This document shows positions 1 through 12,338 of a stretch of DNA of 64,000 nucleotides, in pieces. Origin of the DNA: Knoxdaviesia capensis (taxonomy: Eukaryota > Ascomycota > Sordariomycetes > Microascales > Gondwanamycetaceae). The notes beneath the pieces are model-generated. The model made no database searches and was not told where the DNA came from. It was given only the letters and a program-made list of their open reading frames with translations. The position numbers and the translations under genes are program-made. How positions within the stretch are numbered: position 1 is the stretch's first letter; each line of letters opens with the position of its first letter. The stretch is taken from assembly GCA_001510575.1 (NCBI GenBank), contig LNGK01000008.1, forward strand, positions 3,188,687 through 3,252,686, read 5' to 3'.

Positions 1-759
1 AACTGTGTCTGAATATGGAGATCGACCGGGTGCGAACATGTGACATTGATTCTCCCCGCACGTATTTCGCCGCTTGGACGCTTTTGCTCTACCCTGTGCA
101 AATTAGGACCGCATCGTGCCAAATCCGTCAAGGTGCATCACATGCAGCCAACATGTGACAGTGCCGCATCTTTTTCTGCGCTGGGGAAATCGTTCAATCG
201 ATCTTGGAACTTGGACTATCACAAGCCAGTAAGCTGGAAACCCTCCAAAGCTTCAGTCAAATTCCTGCATTTTCTGTCTGGCCCTTGTTTTCTAGAAATT
301 CCTTCTTCCGCTTCTATCCCCATCTCGTGTTCACTGTTCTATTTCAAACATAATAGACTCTTATTGCATCTTGTTCTTGTACTATATACAGAGAGACTTG
401 CTCTCCGTTTGCTGCGTTCTTCTATACCCACACGGTTCCCCATTCCTCGGCAAATTCCTGCTTGCTCCCTTGCTCGTGATCTTGGCGATACGGCTTCTTC
501 TTGGAACCAGTTCTCTTTCTTGTTCATTGCCTCTTAGAATCTAATTTTCAAGAACCTAAAGCTTACAGATAGCTCTTCGGATTATCACCCTCAGAATACA
601 GCTGCTGTTAGCTGGAGACTGTGCCAGGTGCAGAGACGCTACACCCCAAGCACCGCAACATAGCTCGATCGGAATCAACCCCAGCTTCCGCGACGTGACA
701 TCACCGACTTGCCATCCATTGGGCACAAGCCTCACGTCTTCCGCCCGTCCCGCTCCCAA
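1..759. other. Upstream region and 5' leader of the ABC transporter gene
   Basis: No gene is supported here. Long open stretches exist but begin at non-ATG codons and have no recognisable protein features. The segment is pyrimidine-rich around 290-540, as is common for fungal leaders, and leads into the ATG at 760. It presumably contains the promoter and 5' UTR of the downstream transporter; I could not pick out a confident TATA box. Confidence 0.5.
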
Positions 760-3234
760 ATGGGCGCCCAGTCCAAAGTCGTTCTGCTGGGCGGCGCCAG
801 CAGCGGCCACCATGCCCGCACCGTCCGCGGCATCGTGACCTCGCTCACGCAGACGTACCTCGCCAACCGCACCGGCATCTCGCGCGCCGTGTGGATCACG
901 CTGTTCGTAGCGCTTGTGCACCGCGTGCGCAATGCCATCTCCGAGCAGAAGGCCGCCTCGGCGCGCGACGCCGAGCTGCGCGCTTCGCGCAGCGGCACTA
1001 CCTCGGTCGGCGGCGACGAGCCGCAAAAGTCCGAGTCGGGCGCGCCGATCCCGCCGAAACGCAAGAAGGTCGAGCTCAACCGCGAGTTCTTCCGCTCGCT
1101 GCTGCGCTTGCTCCGCATCGTCGTGCCGGGCTGGCGCAGCGAGGAGACGCGCCTGCTGATTAGCCACAGCGTGTTCCTGATTGTGCGAACGCTTATTAGC
1201 TTGAAGGTCGCCGCGATGGACGGTGCCATTGTCAAGAGCTTGGTCAAGGGCAACGGCCGCGAGTTCTTGTCGCGTATAGTGGGATGGATGCTGATTGCCA
1301 TTCCGGCCACTTTCACAAACTCTATGGTTAGCATCTCCGCTATTGCAGTATTTGTTTCTGAGCTTCTGACTAACTTGATACTGTTATGATATGATAGCTG
1401 TCATACCACCAAGCAAGACTAGCGTTGAGATACAGAACTCGGCTTACCCAGTACATCCACGACCAGTACCTTTCCAAGCTGACCTTCTACGGCATCTCGG
1501 CCCTCGATGACCGGATAAAGAACCCTGACCAACTTATCGCCGTCGATGTGGCCAAGTTCTCTAACAGCTTGGCCGAGTTGTACAGTAACCTGGCCAAGCC
1601 CCTGCTAGACATGGTATGTCATCTGCTATCGCTTCCTTCACCGTGTACACTAATATGCGGCCATTCTCTAACTATGCAATAGACCGTCTATACCTACTCT
1701 CTCTCCAACAGCGTGGGTGGCGAAGGAGTCGTGTTCATGTCGCTGCTCGTCCAGCTCTCCGCAAACGTCATGCGTGTGCTCACCCCTCCGTTTGGCCGCT
1801 ATGTAGCCGACGAGGCCCGTCTCGAAGGAGAGTTCCGCTTCCAGCACTCGCGACTGATCGACCACAGCGAAGAGGTTGCTCTGTACGGCGGCCACGAAGC
1901 CGAGAAGGACACCCTCGACAAGGGCTACTTCACCCTGATCAAGCACGTCAACTACATTCTGCGCCGCCGCTTCTACCACGGTTTCATGGAGGACTACGTT
2001 ATTAAGTATTTCTGGGGAGCCCTGGGCCTGCTGCTGTGCAGCGCGCCCGTCTTTGTGCGCCTGCCTGGTGCCCCCGGATCCGTCCCTGCCAACCCTGGCA
2101 ACGCCGCCGCTGCTGCGGCGGCGGCGGCCCTCTCCAGCATGGGCGACCGTACCGAATCGTTCATTACCAACCGCCGCCTGCTGCTCTCCGCGTCCGATGC
2201 TTTCGGCCGTATCATGTTCTCCTACCGGGAGATCATGGAGCTGGCTGGATACACTTCGCGCGTGGCCTCGCTGTTAGACGTTATGGACGACATTCAGTCT
2301 GGCCATTTTGAGAAGAAGCTGGTTAGCAGCTCCGGAACCGAGGACAACGAGGCCGTGCTGAAGGGCCGCGGCAAGGTTATCGAGAGCCCCGATATCCGGT
2401 TTATCGATGTGTAAGTCCTTTTTTTTTTTTCTTCATCTTCGTCTCCTTGTTTGTCCAATACGTCCGCCCCCATTCACTAACTCCTTTCTTCAACCGCCAA
2501 AAAACAGCCCGATTGTTTCTCCTAACGGCGACGTTCTCGTGCGCGCGCTGTCGTTCTACCTCAAACAGGGCGAGCACCTGCTGGTGGTCGGCCCGAACGG
2601 CTGCGGAAAGTCGTCGCTGTTCCGCATTCTCGGCGGCCTGTGGCCGGTGTACGGCGGCACGGTGTACAAGCCGTCGTTCTCGGACATCTTCTACATCCCG
2701 CAGCGGCCGTACCTGTCGCGCGGGTCGCTGCGGCAGCAGATCATCTACCCGGACAGCCTGCGGGCGATGCGGGCCAAGGGCGTGACCGACGCCGACCTGC
2801 TGGAGATCCTGCGGACGCTGGGCCTGGACTCGCTGGTGGCGCAGCACGAGGGCGGGTGGGACGCCGAGGCCGAGTGGCGCGACGTGCTGTCGACCGGCCT
2901 GCAGCAGCGCGTGGCCATGGCGCGGCTGTTCTACCACCGCCCCAAGTTCGCCATCCTCGACGAGTGCACCAGCTCCGTCACCCTCGAGGTCGAAAAGGCC
3001 ATGTACGACGGCGCCAAGGCCCTCGGCGTCAGCCTGATGACCGTCAGCCACCGCCGCAGCCTGTGGAAGTACCACGGCTGGATCCTGCAGTTCGACGGCC
3101 AGGGCCACTTTGTGTTCACCCGCCTGGACGCCGAGCGCCGGCTGGCGCTCGAGGACGAGCGCGAGGACCTGGACGTGCTGCTGCGCCATGTGCCGGAGTG
3201 GGAGCGCCGCGTGGAGGAGCTGACGGCGGCGTGA
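760..3234 (+). CDS. Peroxisomal long-chain fatty acyl-CoA ABC half-transporter (ABCD/PXA family)
   Basis: Half-size ABC transporter of the ABCD family, which imports long-chain fatty acids or their CoA esters into peroxisomes for beta-oxidation as a dimer. Four exons: 760-1326, 1398-1613, 1683-2410 and 2508-3234, giving 745 aa. Introns are 71, 69 and 97 nt with GT-AG ends. The first in-frame ATG is 760; the open frame upstream begins only at a TTG. The N-terminal half is the membrane domain and carries the ABCD signatures RIKNPDQ (exon 2) and an EAA-like loop [17 protein letters not shown] (exon 3). The ATPase domain has Walker [10 protein letters not shown] near residue 532, Walker [10 protein letters not shown] and H-loop TVSHR. 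The ABC signature reads LSTGLQQR, where LSGGxxQR is usual. An alanine run (about 9 residues) lies in exon 3. The length is normal for a fungal half-transporter. It resembles the PXA2 partner more than PXA1 from memory, but that assignment is inference; the obligate partner is not in this window. Confidence 0.93.
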
Positions 3235-4107
3235 GCGTGTGTGTAGTGGTGCCCTTTTGATGCTCGGGTTTCTCTTGGACCTTGGGGTTGGTGGGTTGAG
3301 TGAGCTTAGAGTTCCAAGTTTACTACTGTACGATTTATATGGCTTAGTGGCTTTGTTCTTCGTCGTCTAGTTTTCTGTATAGGTGCAAGTAGTCGTTACT
3401 CTCTCTCGAAACAAAGCATCTGAATATATAAAAAAGTGATCTCACTGAACTGATTTCGTCTCTTCCCGTAGGGTTGGACGAGTGATGCATCCCCGAAAAC
3501 GCCCACCACCGGAAAACTAGAAAATAAAAAAAACCCTCGTCTGAAAACGAGAATGAACTGCCCCCTATCCATGAATCCTGGGACCAGCGACGATATCCAT
3601 GGAAAAAAAAAGAAATAAGTATGTCTCTCATACAGCTATGTACACACACACGCGCGCATCCCGATCATGAAAGAATAAAGCCCCTGCCGCCTCCTTGCCG
3701 GGATTGAGACCCGGAAGAACAATGAACTCCTACTGAACGTAAAAGAAAACCCGACGTATGCCAAATCCCCGCCCTTCCCCCCCAAAAAACAAACTACCAA
3801 CCACCCTCAAAGGTGGAAGCCAAAGCAAATGAAAGCAGGGAAAGAGCAAAGAAAACAAAATAAAAATCCAGAAACAGGAAACTTTGGTAAGTGAAGGTAG
3901 TGACGAGACACATTGTGCCGCTGTGATTTAGACGAAAGAAGTAGATAGAGAGACACTAGCCAAGGGGATAATATCCACGGATTTACACTTCCGCTTTTAG
4001 GAGAAAAAGGGGGTATGGTAAGAAGCAAAAGAAGGAAAAGATAAAAAAGATTTTACCGAAGAGGAATGTCAGGGACAGACCCCTTGCCAGGAGACGACAG
4101 CTCTCAA
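3235..4107. other. Convergent intergenic spacer
   Basis: About 870 bp between two convergent genes, holding both 3' UTRs. It is low-complexity and purine-rich on the + strand from about 3500 to 4060, with A-runs near 3528 and 3602. No coding signal is seen. Confidence 0.6.
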
Positions 4108-7100
4108 TCACTGGGACTCAGCACTGGTGCCGGTAGCGCGCTGCAGGTTCCGAATGACGTTCTGCACGAGGCCCATATCCGCCGAGCCACCCGACTCGCC
4201 GCCGGCCGAAGCCGCGCGGGGTAGGTTCGCCCCGGCTCCGGAGAACGGAGAGGGAGACACCGACGACGGCCCCTGAGGGGCAGCTGCACGCTGGGGGTTC
4301 TTAGCGACCGGGCTGCTTCGTGCCACAGAGGACGACTTTGTCGGAATCTGCGGTAGCGGAATGGGCGTCGTTGACATTTTCACGGGTCCCGAGATCGGCG
4401 GGGTCCGCGTGACTGGGGTAGTGGGCGGGCGCGCCATACCCTGCGGGCTTCCGTTTGCACTAGCGACAGTTGAAGGACTGGCTGCGTGGGGCCCGGTGGG
4501 GGACCGCTGGGTGCCGGTCGCCCTGGCGGCCAGATACTTGGCAGGGAGCGGAACGGGGGACTGTTTAGGCGGGGCGGCCGCCAATGTCGGGAGCTTGGGC
4601 TTGGGCGGGGCGACCGACCCGGGAGGCGGCGTGTGGGGGCTGGCCGAGGCAGGGTTTTTTTGGAGGGGGTACTGCGGGACCGGTCGGGCGGAGGTCGGTT
4701 GTGCAAAGAGGTAAGGCGCACTTCCTGGTGGTGCAGCGACCGGTTGGTTTATGTATGCCGCGCCAGGTTTTGAAGGCGGGGCCTGCAGCGGCATGGCCAT
4801 TGGTGGCCGGGGCGGAATCGGTGACTGGAATGGGCCCTGGTGGTGCTGCTGCGGAATCGAGCTTTCAGGAACAGCGCCCCACGGAGTGTACGTTTGTGAA
4901 CTCATCGCGACGTTGTTGTTGATTTCGAAGCCGTTCTGGAAGCCCTGACCAGGCTTATAGGGTGACTTGTACGCAGAATCATCCCTGTGACTCACAAGAT
5001 ATAAGGTTAGACACTGAAAACAAGTTGCGGGGTGACGCTGGGGAAATGGGTTTGCGTGGATGGGACTCACTTGTTGTATTGGGCTTTGTAATACGGCAGA
5101 TACTGGTAGATCGCATTCAGGATATACTGCTGTCCGGTCGTGGTATTGCCAGGGGCAGGCGGATTGGCATTCGCCGCCTGTTGACCACCAGGCCTGCCAG
5201 CAACACCAGCAGGATGAGGAGCAGGAACGGGGGTCGAGGAGATACCCGGAGCAGCAGGGAGCCCCTGTGCTCCAGCCGGCACTTGAGTAGGATACCCAGG
5301 TACTGGCGCACGTCCCGTGTAGGAAGCCCCCGGAGGAGCAGGGGCAGCAGCAGCAGCCGCCTTTTTGCGGGCAGCAGCAGCTTCTTGAGCCGCTGACACC
5401 CGAGGAGGCCGCTTAGGTACTGTCGATAGAAAATCGCTCTTGGGGTTGTGCACAGGCACGCCCAGATTGTGCGTGTAGTGCGCCTTGTAGTCCGACGACG
5501 GCTGGCCGAGATAGTACCACATCTTGTTCGGGTCCGCGAGATCAACCGGGGCCTGGCGGGGAAGCTGGGCGCCCATGCCGTACGACGACGGCGGCAGAGT
5601 CTGGAACTCGGCCCACGTGAACCCTTCGACAAACGGCGCATCCTTGCGGGGAACGTCATCGTCCAGCCGCTTTGCTTTCAGTTCCTGCTTCTTCTTATAT
5701 GTCAGGTGGATCGCGTTGGGCGAAGCCTTGGGCAGCCGGAGATCCGTAGTGCTCGGGACTAGCAGCCACTTCCACTCCACCTCCACCTCCTCGCCGCTAG
5801 GGATGAGACTCAGCAGCACCGTCTGCTCCGTATGGCGGTTCTCCAAAACCGTTCCGGCGAACACATCGCCATGGAGGTACTGCATCTGGCAGATTGTGCC
5901 GGCGGTGAGAGTAGAGGCAATCGAACGGACATGCGCGTCGTCCTCGAGATTTTGCGCAGAAAGCTTCTTGTCGCGGCGAGATCGGTGAAACCGGCAGCTG
6001 AACTCGAAGCACTGCTCGGCGAACTCTGTCCCGTCCTCGCCATACACCGGCACTAGCCCTTCTTCGACGAAAACGCCGGCGGCGTGGGCACACGACGCAT
6101 GGTAGACCCGAGAACATTTCTCCTGCGAACAGTTGAAGCAGAATCCCCTCTTCGAGCGGCAGAAAAGGCACTTGACGGGCTGGCGAGATTCTCCAGAAGA
6201 GGAAGTCTTGTCGGTGCTACCAGGAATGAGGAAAGCCACCTCTTTGCCATCGACTTCCTCGACGTATGTATGAGGAAGATACTGAGCGCAAATCCGGTGT
6301 GCTGTGCGACCATCGTCTGTCGGGATGATCTTGAGAGACGGGATTTTGTTGGGGCAGAGACAACAAGGCGGTTCGGGCTTCTTCTTCTTCGCTGCAGCTT
6401 CGGGGTCCTTGAGCACCCGAACCTTCTTGGGCGGCTTCTCCTTCACGGCCCGCTTCTTTCTTCCGCCAGCACCCTTAACCCTCACAGTATGACTCGAAGG
6501 TGGCGACGGGAGACCAGACTCGTTGTTTTCGTCATCCTCATCATCATCGTCATCATCATCCTCTTCATCTTCCGTGTCCTCGTACTCCGTTTCTTCGCCG
6601 CGCATCTTGCGTTCGATTTCATACACATCCACCCAGACACTGTCCTGGGCTTCGGCGCACTCGCATTTCTTGGCAATCTTGCCCATGGGGAGCCAGGTAT
6701 CGAGGGCAAAGTTCACGGCCTCGGCGCAGTTGTAGCCGAGGTTGTACCCCGAGTGGTATCCGTAGGGGTAGGTGACGACAAACTCGCCGGGATAGGACAC
6801 CACCTTGTTGACAGTGATGTTATAGGACTGCTTGAGGTGCGAAGGCGAGATCAGGAAGGACTTGTGGCGAAGAAATTGATCACAGGCCTTGGCCTCCGTC
6901 GGCCACAGGTTCTTCATCGCGAGCTCAAATCGGCGGGCATCGGCCTGGGAAATCGAGTACCACTGTTTCGGGGCACCGAAGTGCAGATAGTTAATGCTGT
7001 AGAGGTCAACATCTTCCAGATGCCACGCGAACGTAGCCTTCCACATTCCGAGGTAGAGGTATGCAGTGTTGACACCGGGAACCTTGGTGCCCAGCACATC

Positions 7101-8708
7101 TAGCAAGTTGGGGAGCTTATTCAGGTTCCAGGCCTCGGTCGACTCGTCGAACAGCGTGCCCATGAGATCGGCGCCATAGAGAGGCGGCGCATAGGTAAGA
7201 GTCTTCCAGTATATTCGCTCCAGTTCCTCGCAACGTTCGGGCGTGTAATCGGATATGTCCATGCGGTAATCAAAATCCTTAAAGGCAGCCTCATCGATCA
7301 TAGCCGAGCCCTCGCGCTTGCTGTACTTGCGGCGAGCGGAAGTTGACTGCGTCTTACTCGACGGAGATGCACCGGAACGGGCCTGGCGGGAGACAGCACC
7401 CATGCGACGGAACACTGGAGGGGTATCGGGGGCCGAATCGATCATTTCCGAATCTTCAAGCTTGATATGGCTATCCTCTTCCTCGTCTGCTTCAACCGAC
7501 GTTGTAGCGGGCTTGGAGTCGGACTTGGTTTTTTTGGAGGGCGTGGGGGTTTCTGCGTCGATCGAGGAGACCTTGGGCGAGACTGGGGTCATAGGCCGGT
7601 CGGTAAGAGAATCCCCGTCCGGATTCGTATCAGCTTCGGCTTCAGCTTCGGCTTCGGTTGCGTTGTTCTTTCTCCGGGCTGCAGCGGCGATCGCAGCCTT
7701 TCGGGCCGGGCGGCCTCTCTTCTTGCCTCCTGGGGCAGGCTTTTTGGGCGAAGGGCTCGCCGTATCCGCGGGAATAGTCCGGGCAACCTTTGCGGCGCGC
7801 ATGGAGGTCTTGTGGCGGTCGGCATTGGCGCGGCGCTCACCGCGACGAGCAGGCGGCTGGTGCTCACTTTGATCGCACAATTGCCGCCACTGGGGAATGT
7901 TGTAAGATCGCTGGTGGAGGATGTTGACCTGTCGGTAGGTTCCGTTCGAGCCCATGATATCTTGTTTAATCGGTTCACGCACTCGGACTTGCTTGACAAG
8001 GTCGTCGGGATCTCGGAGGGAGTCTTTCCATTCTTGGGGAGGAATAATTTTGACAATGCCGGACTTCATTCCGTAGGAGTCGATCTTCTCCATCTAAAGT
8101 AATTGGAAGAAATGTTAGGATTTAGGGTTAGCACTTTCGCTGGCATCTGACGTCGAGAGAAGGGGAGGGAGGTCACGAACGAATTTTTTGAAGTTCTTGA
8201 ACTGAGCCATGGTTGGCTTAAAGATCGGAACCTTGCCAGACCAGTCGCTGGGAGTAACCTCGCCAATATCTTCCTCTTCTTCTTCAGCTTGGGCGCCTTC
8301 GTTCTTGACTGGTTCTTGGCCACCGGAAGCGCCCAGAGGCTGGCCTGCTTGTTGTGAGGGTTCATTTTGACTGCCGGCAGACAGCTTGGAAGAATTCGAC
8401 AGATCAAAGGCCGAGGAGTTAGCGACCATGGCGTCATCGTCGAGATCGCTCAGTTCGGAGTCGCTGGCGTCGAGTTTCATGATGGTGTCGCCGTCGGCTG
8501 AGATTAAAGGAAAGCTAGAGGAGTCCATATCGCAAGTAGAGGATTGGAAGTCGTGAGCAGTGGGTGAGAAGACGGAGGAATCGGGGAAGAGATCGGAGTC
8601 CAGAGGAGGCCGGTCGGAGATTTGAGGTGTCAAGGTTAGGTGTTCGGCCAGTTCCGGCACTGGCGGCGCAGGCGGGGCTGCGGCGTTGCTGACGGAGTCG
8701 GAGGCCAT
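4108..8708 (-). CDS. kdmA: KDM4/JMJD2-type JmjC histone demethylase (KdmA-like)
   Basis: Fe(II)/2-oxoglutarate lysine demethylase of the JMJD2 family, acting in the nucleus on methylated histone H3 (K36/K9 in characterised relatives such as yeast Rph1 and Aspergillus KdmA). Three exons on the minus strand: 8708-8181, 8093-5071 and 4984-4108, 1475 aa; introns of 87 and 86 nt. The ATG at 8708 is the first in frame. JmjN spans about residues 160-200 and is split by intron 1 right after KNFKKF. JmjC has the iron ligands H534 and E536 (FAWHLEDVD) and H623 (YGYHSGYN), plus the cofactor-binding YSINYLHFGAPK segment, so it should be active. CECAEA after JmjC fits the family's zinc site. A run of Asp/Glu follows, then an extended PHD finger (CCLC, HRIC, CLFC, CFNC, YHASC, CRFH), a possible Tudor-like segment, and a Pro/Ala-rich tail of about 350 residues. 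Between JmjN and JmjC is a long basic, disordered linker containing GRPARK (AT-hook-like). The symbol follows the A. nidulans gene. Confidence 0.94.
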
Positions 8709-11700
8709 CGTGAATGGCAGGCGACACGGCAAGTCAACGAACAAGAGTCTCGGGCTTCGGGCTCGAGAGCTACATGTGGTTGAACCAGTCCGTGCCGTCG
8801 AGATAGCGTGAGTGATGGGGGAGTGCAGCTATGTGGTTGGATGAAACTGAGGAAGAATGCGCCAGAGAGAAAAGCATGCGGGAGTTGTATGAGGGAGAAA
8901 GTGAACCAGAAAAACAAGAGAAGTGAAATTAAGAAGCACTTTCAGGATACAATTGTCTTCGTGGGATGTAAATCAAACAGATCTTGGATATCCTTCATGC
9001 CAGAATAGAAGTAGTTGAAGTTATCGGATTGACATCTGGAATTATCAACTGGCAAGGCTGATGATAGATGATTGGCAGAAGACAGAGCAAGGCAAAAAAG
9101 TCACTTGGCAGCCAGTAACGAAAGCAACGTGTGTATGGAAGAGATTCCCGAGAAAAGAGAGAAATTCTCTATAAGGAGAAGAGAGATAAGAGAGTCGAGA
9201 TATGAAAAACGAAGATTCTGAAAATAAAAAATAAAGAATAAATGAAGAACGGGAGAGGAGGGGAGAACACTTTGAGAGCAGCTAATAGAGGGAGGAGAAA
9301 AGGAAAACTGCTAAGATGCAGTAACTGGAATTAGATAGGAGACACTAAAGCATGAATGACTACAAAAGATTATGGAAGAAACGACCCGAAAGAATTCAAA
9401 AAGGTTCAGGCCACATCTCTATCTCTCTCTCTTACTTTTGAAAGCACAAAACAGCCATGAACAGGAAAAAAAAAAAAGGATTTAGGTGTTGGGAACCTCT
9501 ACTGTAGTTAGAAACTTAGAAGCGACCTTCTGGGAAACAGATTGAAAGGTCAGAGAGAGGAGGGCGAGATCCATAATCGGCAGAGGGAAAGCCAACACCC
9601 GGCTGATCTGGGGGGACCAGAAGTCTACAGCCAGTGCCGTCGTGCTAGAGGCGGACCACAGTGCATACTCGCACATGACTGCTGTTTGATTTGGGGGATA
9701 TGTGTGCTGGCGGAAAAGCAGCCTCGAGAGGCTCTAGAGGCTTGGAGGCTGAAATCACCTTGCGAGTTCTGAGAGAGGGGAGAAGCTGTGGATTCTAGAG
9801 TAACAATAACAAGGAAACTCTTCTCATCCACCGTAGCCTGTTCAGCTCAGCATCCGCGTCCATCAACGGTGGACAGCCAGATGTTGTCTCTTACGGGCAG
9901 ACTGGCTTCTGGCAAGCCCGCCATCTTCAGCCCAGATCGACAGTTCACTAAACCTTAAAAACTACAGAACCTTTTCCAAACCACCGCCAGAGTTGGGGCA
10001 CACAGCTGCAACGTGCCGCCCGTACTGTGCACTTATCTGGGCGTTTGATGCATTCATAGTTTTGGATGCCCTGCCCTGCGCTCACCAATTTTCGATCTCC
10101 AGGATGACCCTGAATCCAGCGGCATTCGCCTCGTGAGACTTTATTGATTGATATTGGCTTTTTATCACCATCCCTGGGCTGGGGACTCGGAGATTCTCTT
10201 GTATGTGCTCTGACCATACACACACCCTCTTGAGATCCCAATCTCTCTAGATATTTGCCCCCTGAATATGCTCTCCGGCACCCGTATACCGTGAAGTATC
10301 CGACACCGCAAAGCGACGCTCACGAGAGAGATAATCCGTCTCCAAACTCTGAGACTCATTGCCGAAATACGCAAGATATAAAAAAAAAAAAAAAAAAAAT
10401 TCCGACAGGGGTCGGTGCGACGGGAACACAGTTATCTGATCGATTTCTCAACCTGGTTCACCTTCCCCCCCTTCCCCTCATTCGTCTTCCCCTCAGCTGG
10501 CTGGCCGTATAAGAATAGAAAGGGACCTAGGAGATAGCCTGCATATTGACGGACGGCACGGAGGATCCGTGAACGCCAGTTGCATATGCAAGCCATAGAC
10601 ACAAAGGTTCCGCCTGGGACTTGGATGGCCAAGGGGCTGGCCCGCAGGTAACAAATCGGGAACACCAGACAACACTGACCTCTTTAAGAGGAAGGAAACC
10701 GGTTCGAACTGGTTGACAGCTTCGCATGTCCAAGTCTTGTCTCCGCCTCTCCATCTCTCTGCAGTGCCGCCCGCCATCCCATCTCTGCTCTGCTGCTCCT
10801 ATTTTTAATCTTGTTTCCTGCACCGGCACTTTAGCTTCCGGGTTCACTTTTCCCAGCGATCTGGGACACCCGGGATCTCTCCCCGCAATTTTATCGGGGG
10901 GTTTCTTGCTTTTGCCTTTTCGCCACGATCCCCTTCCCCGATTCCCGGGATCCGAAGAAATGACGACAACGCAACGGGACAGGAAGTGACAGTGCTGTTG
11001 TCAGCAAACCAAAGTCCCCCGGGAAGTCCATTCAAAACCGCCACGCAGGATGATCGAACTGACACTACCTGACCGAGACGAACCCTCCAGGTATTTTCAC
11101 TGTCAAGTTGCTCCAGCTGGTCCTCACTGATAAGTCGTTGGTGAGACAGTCTTTACTCTATTTCATGAGTCTAGAACTGATGGAGAAACCAGGGGGCCGA
11201 GTAGCGCCCCGAAAGCAGACCTCGGCAGGACGCCTCCATGTCCAGTGAAAATATAGCCATATAGCCCCATTAGATGCATGCGCTCCCGAGTTCGGTCATG
11301 TTCTTCTAGTTGGCAAGTTGGGGGGCGGAAAACAGAGATAAACAAAGCAGCAGCAAAAACGCGCATACCCACCATAATAAAAGTTGGTGATTATCATCAC
11401 ATAAGCCCCGAGGTCGACTCTAAACGAAATCCGCAAAGTCTTGAACGGGCAGGCGAAAATGCAACGACATGACAAAGCCAGAGAAAAAAAAACCGGACAG
11501 ATACAACACAGAAGTGAAGAAACAAGAACAGAAGATCAACATAACAATGCTTTGACATGAAATGCAGAACCCAGGATGTTATAGAAGTCCTTACATGAAC
11601 AAGAAAAGACATTACAGAAGGCAAAGGCAACATAACACGACACGAGACCGCAGGGGAGAAAAGGAGGAAAAAAGACGATGAATTCACAACCCTGAAACAG

Positions 11701-12338
11701 ACACATACGCACAACACGCCTTGAAGAAAGCAAGCAAATCCCACCCAGTACATCATAGAATCAGATCCAATAAATTACCAATGAGAAGAGAATCAGAAGA
11801 ATGAAGAAAAAACAATGAAGCGCATGGAAATGAGATCCCGATTCTTTTCGAAGAACTGCCGTTTCCCGGGAATGAGGGAAGAAAGAGGAACAAGAAGAAA
11901 ACAGGATCTAAAGATGATTTAAAATGTACTTCAGGAATTGAATATGAACAGTATGTCCCGCCCATCTAGATGAAGAGAAAATAATGAAACGACCCATATC
12001 CCAAATAGGATAGTAGATATCATGCCAGGAAGAGAAATCGAAAGCAGAGCAGAAGAATAGAGTGTCGTCGAGGGATCGAGGATTAGACACTATAGCAAGG
12101 TAATGGAAAAGGAAAACGCTTCATATCACAAGTCATGGGGAGGAAAGAAGACTATCCTCAGCATCAATCATAATAGAGCATAACGGGAGTTAGGTCAACC
12201 ATAAGGTGAGGAATGGTCTTGAGGTCAAAGATGGGGGTGAAGCGCCTTTGAAATAAGGCGCAGGGATGGATGAGTAGAGGGCGTGAAAAGGATATCGGAG
12301 AAGAGTGAGACGGCGAGAGAAAAGGTGTGTGACTGCGT
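8709..12338. other. Gene-poor interval upstream of the demethylase
   Basis: About 3.6 kb between the ATG of the demethylase and the 3' end of the phosphatase gene, both on the minus strand. Open stretches are short and lack conserved motifs. A-rich runs occur near 9470 and a run of about 19-20 A at 10380. The segment 11400-12200 is purine-rich on the + strand. It must hold the demethylase promoter and leader and the phosphatase 3' UTR. I see no RNA gene. Confidence 0.5.

Noticed and set aside
40..537. Long open frame upstream of the ABC transporter
   Set aside because: It opens at a GTG, has no motif and lies in the pyrimidine-rich leader region.
556..1334. Open frames antisense to the ABC transporter first exon
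   Set aside because: They are GC-rich shadows of a coding exon; the + strand frame carries the family motifs.
10680..10720. tRNA-like T arm with GGTTCGAA
   Set aside because: It is a local palindrome; no matching acceptor stem or anticodon arm is found upstream.
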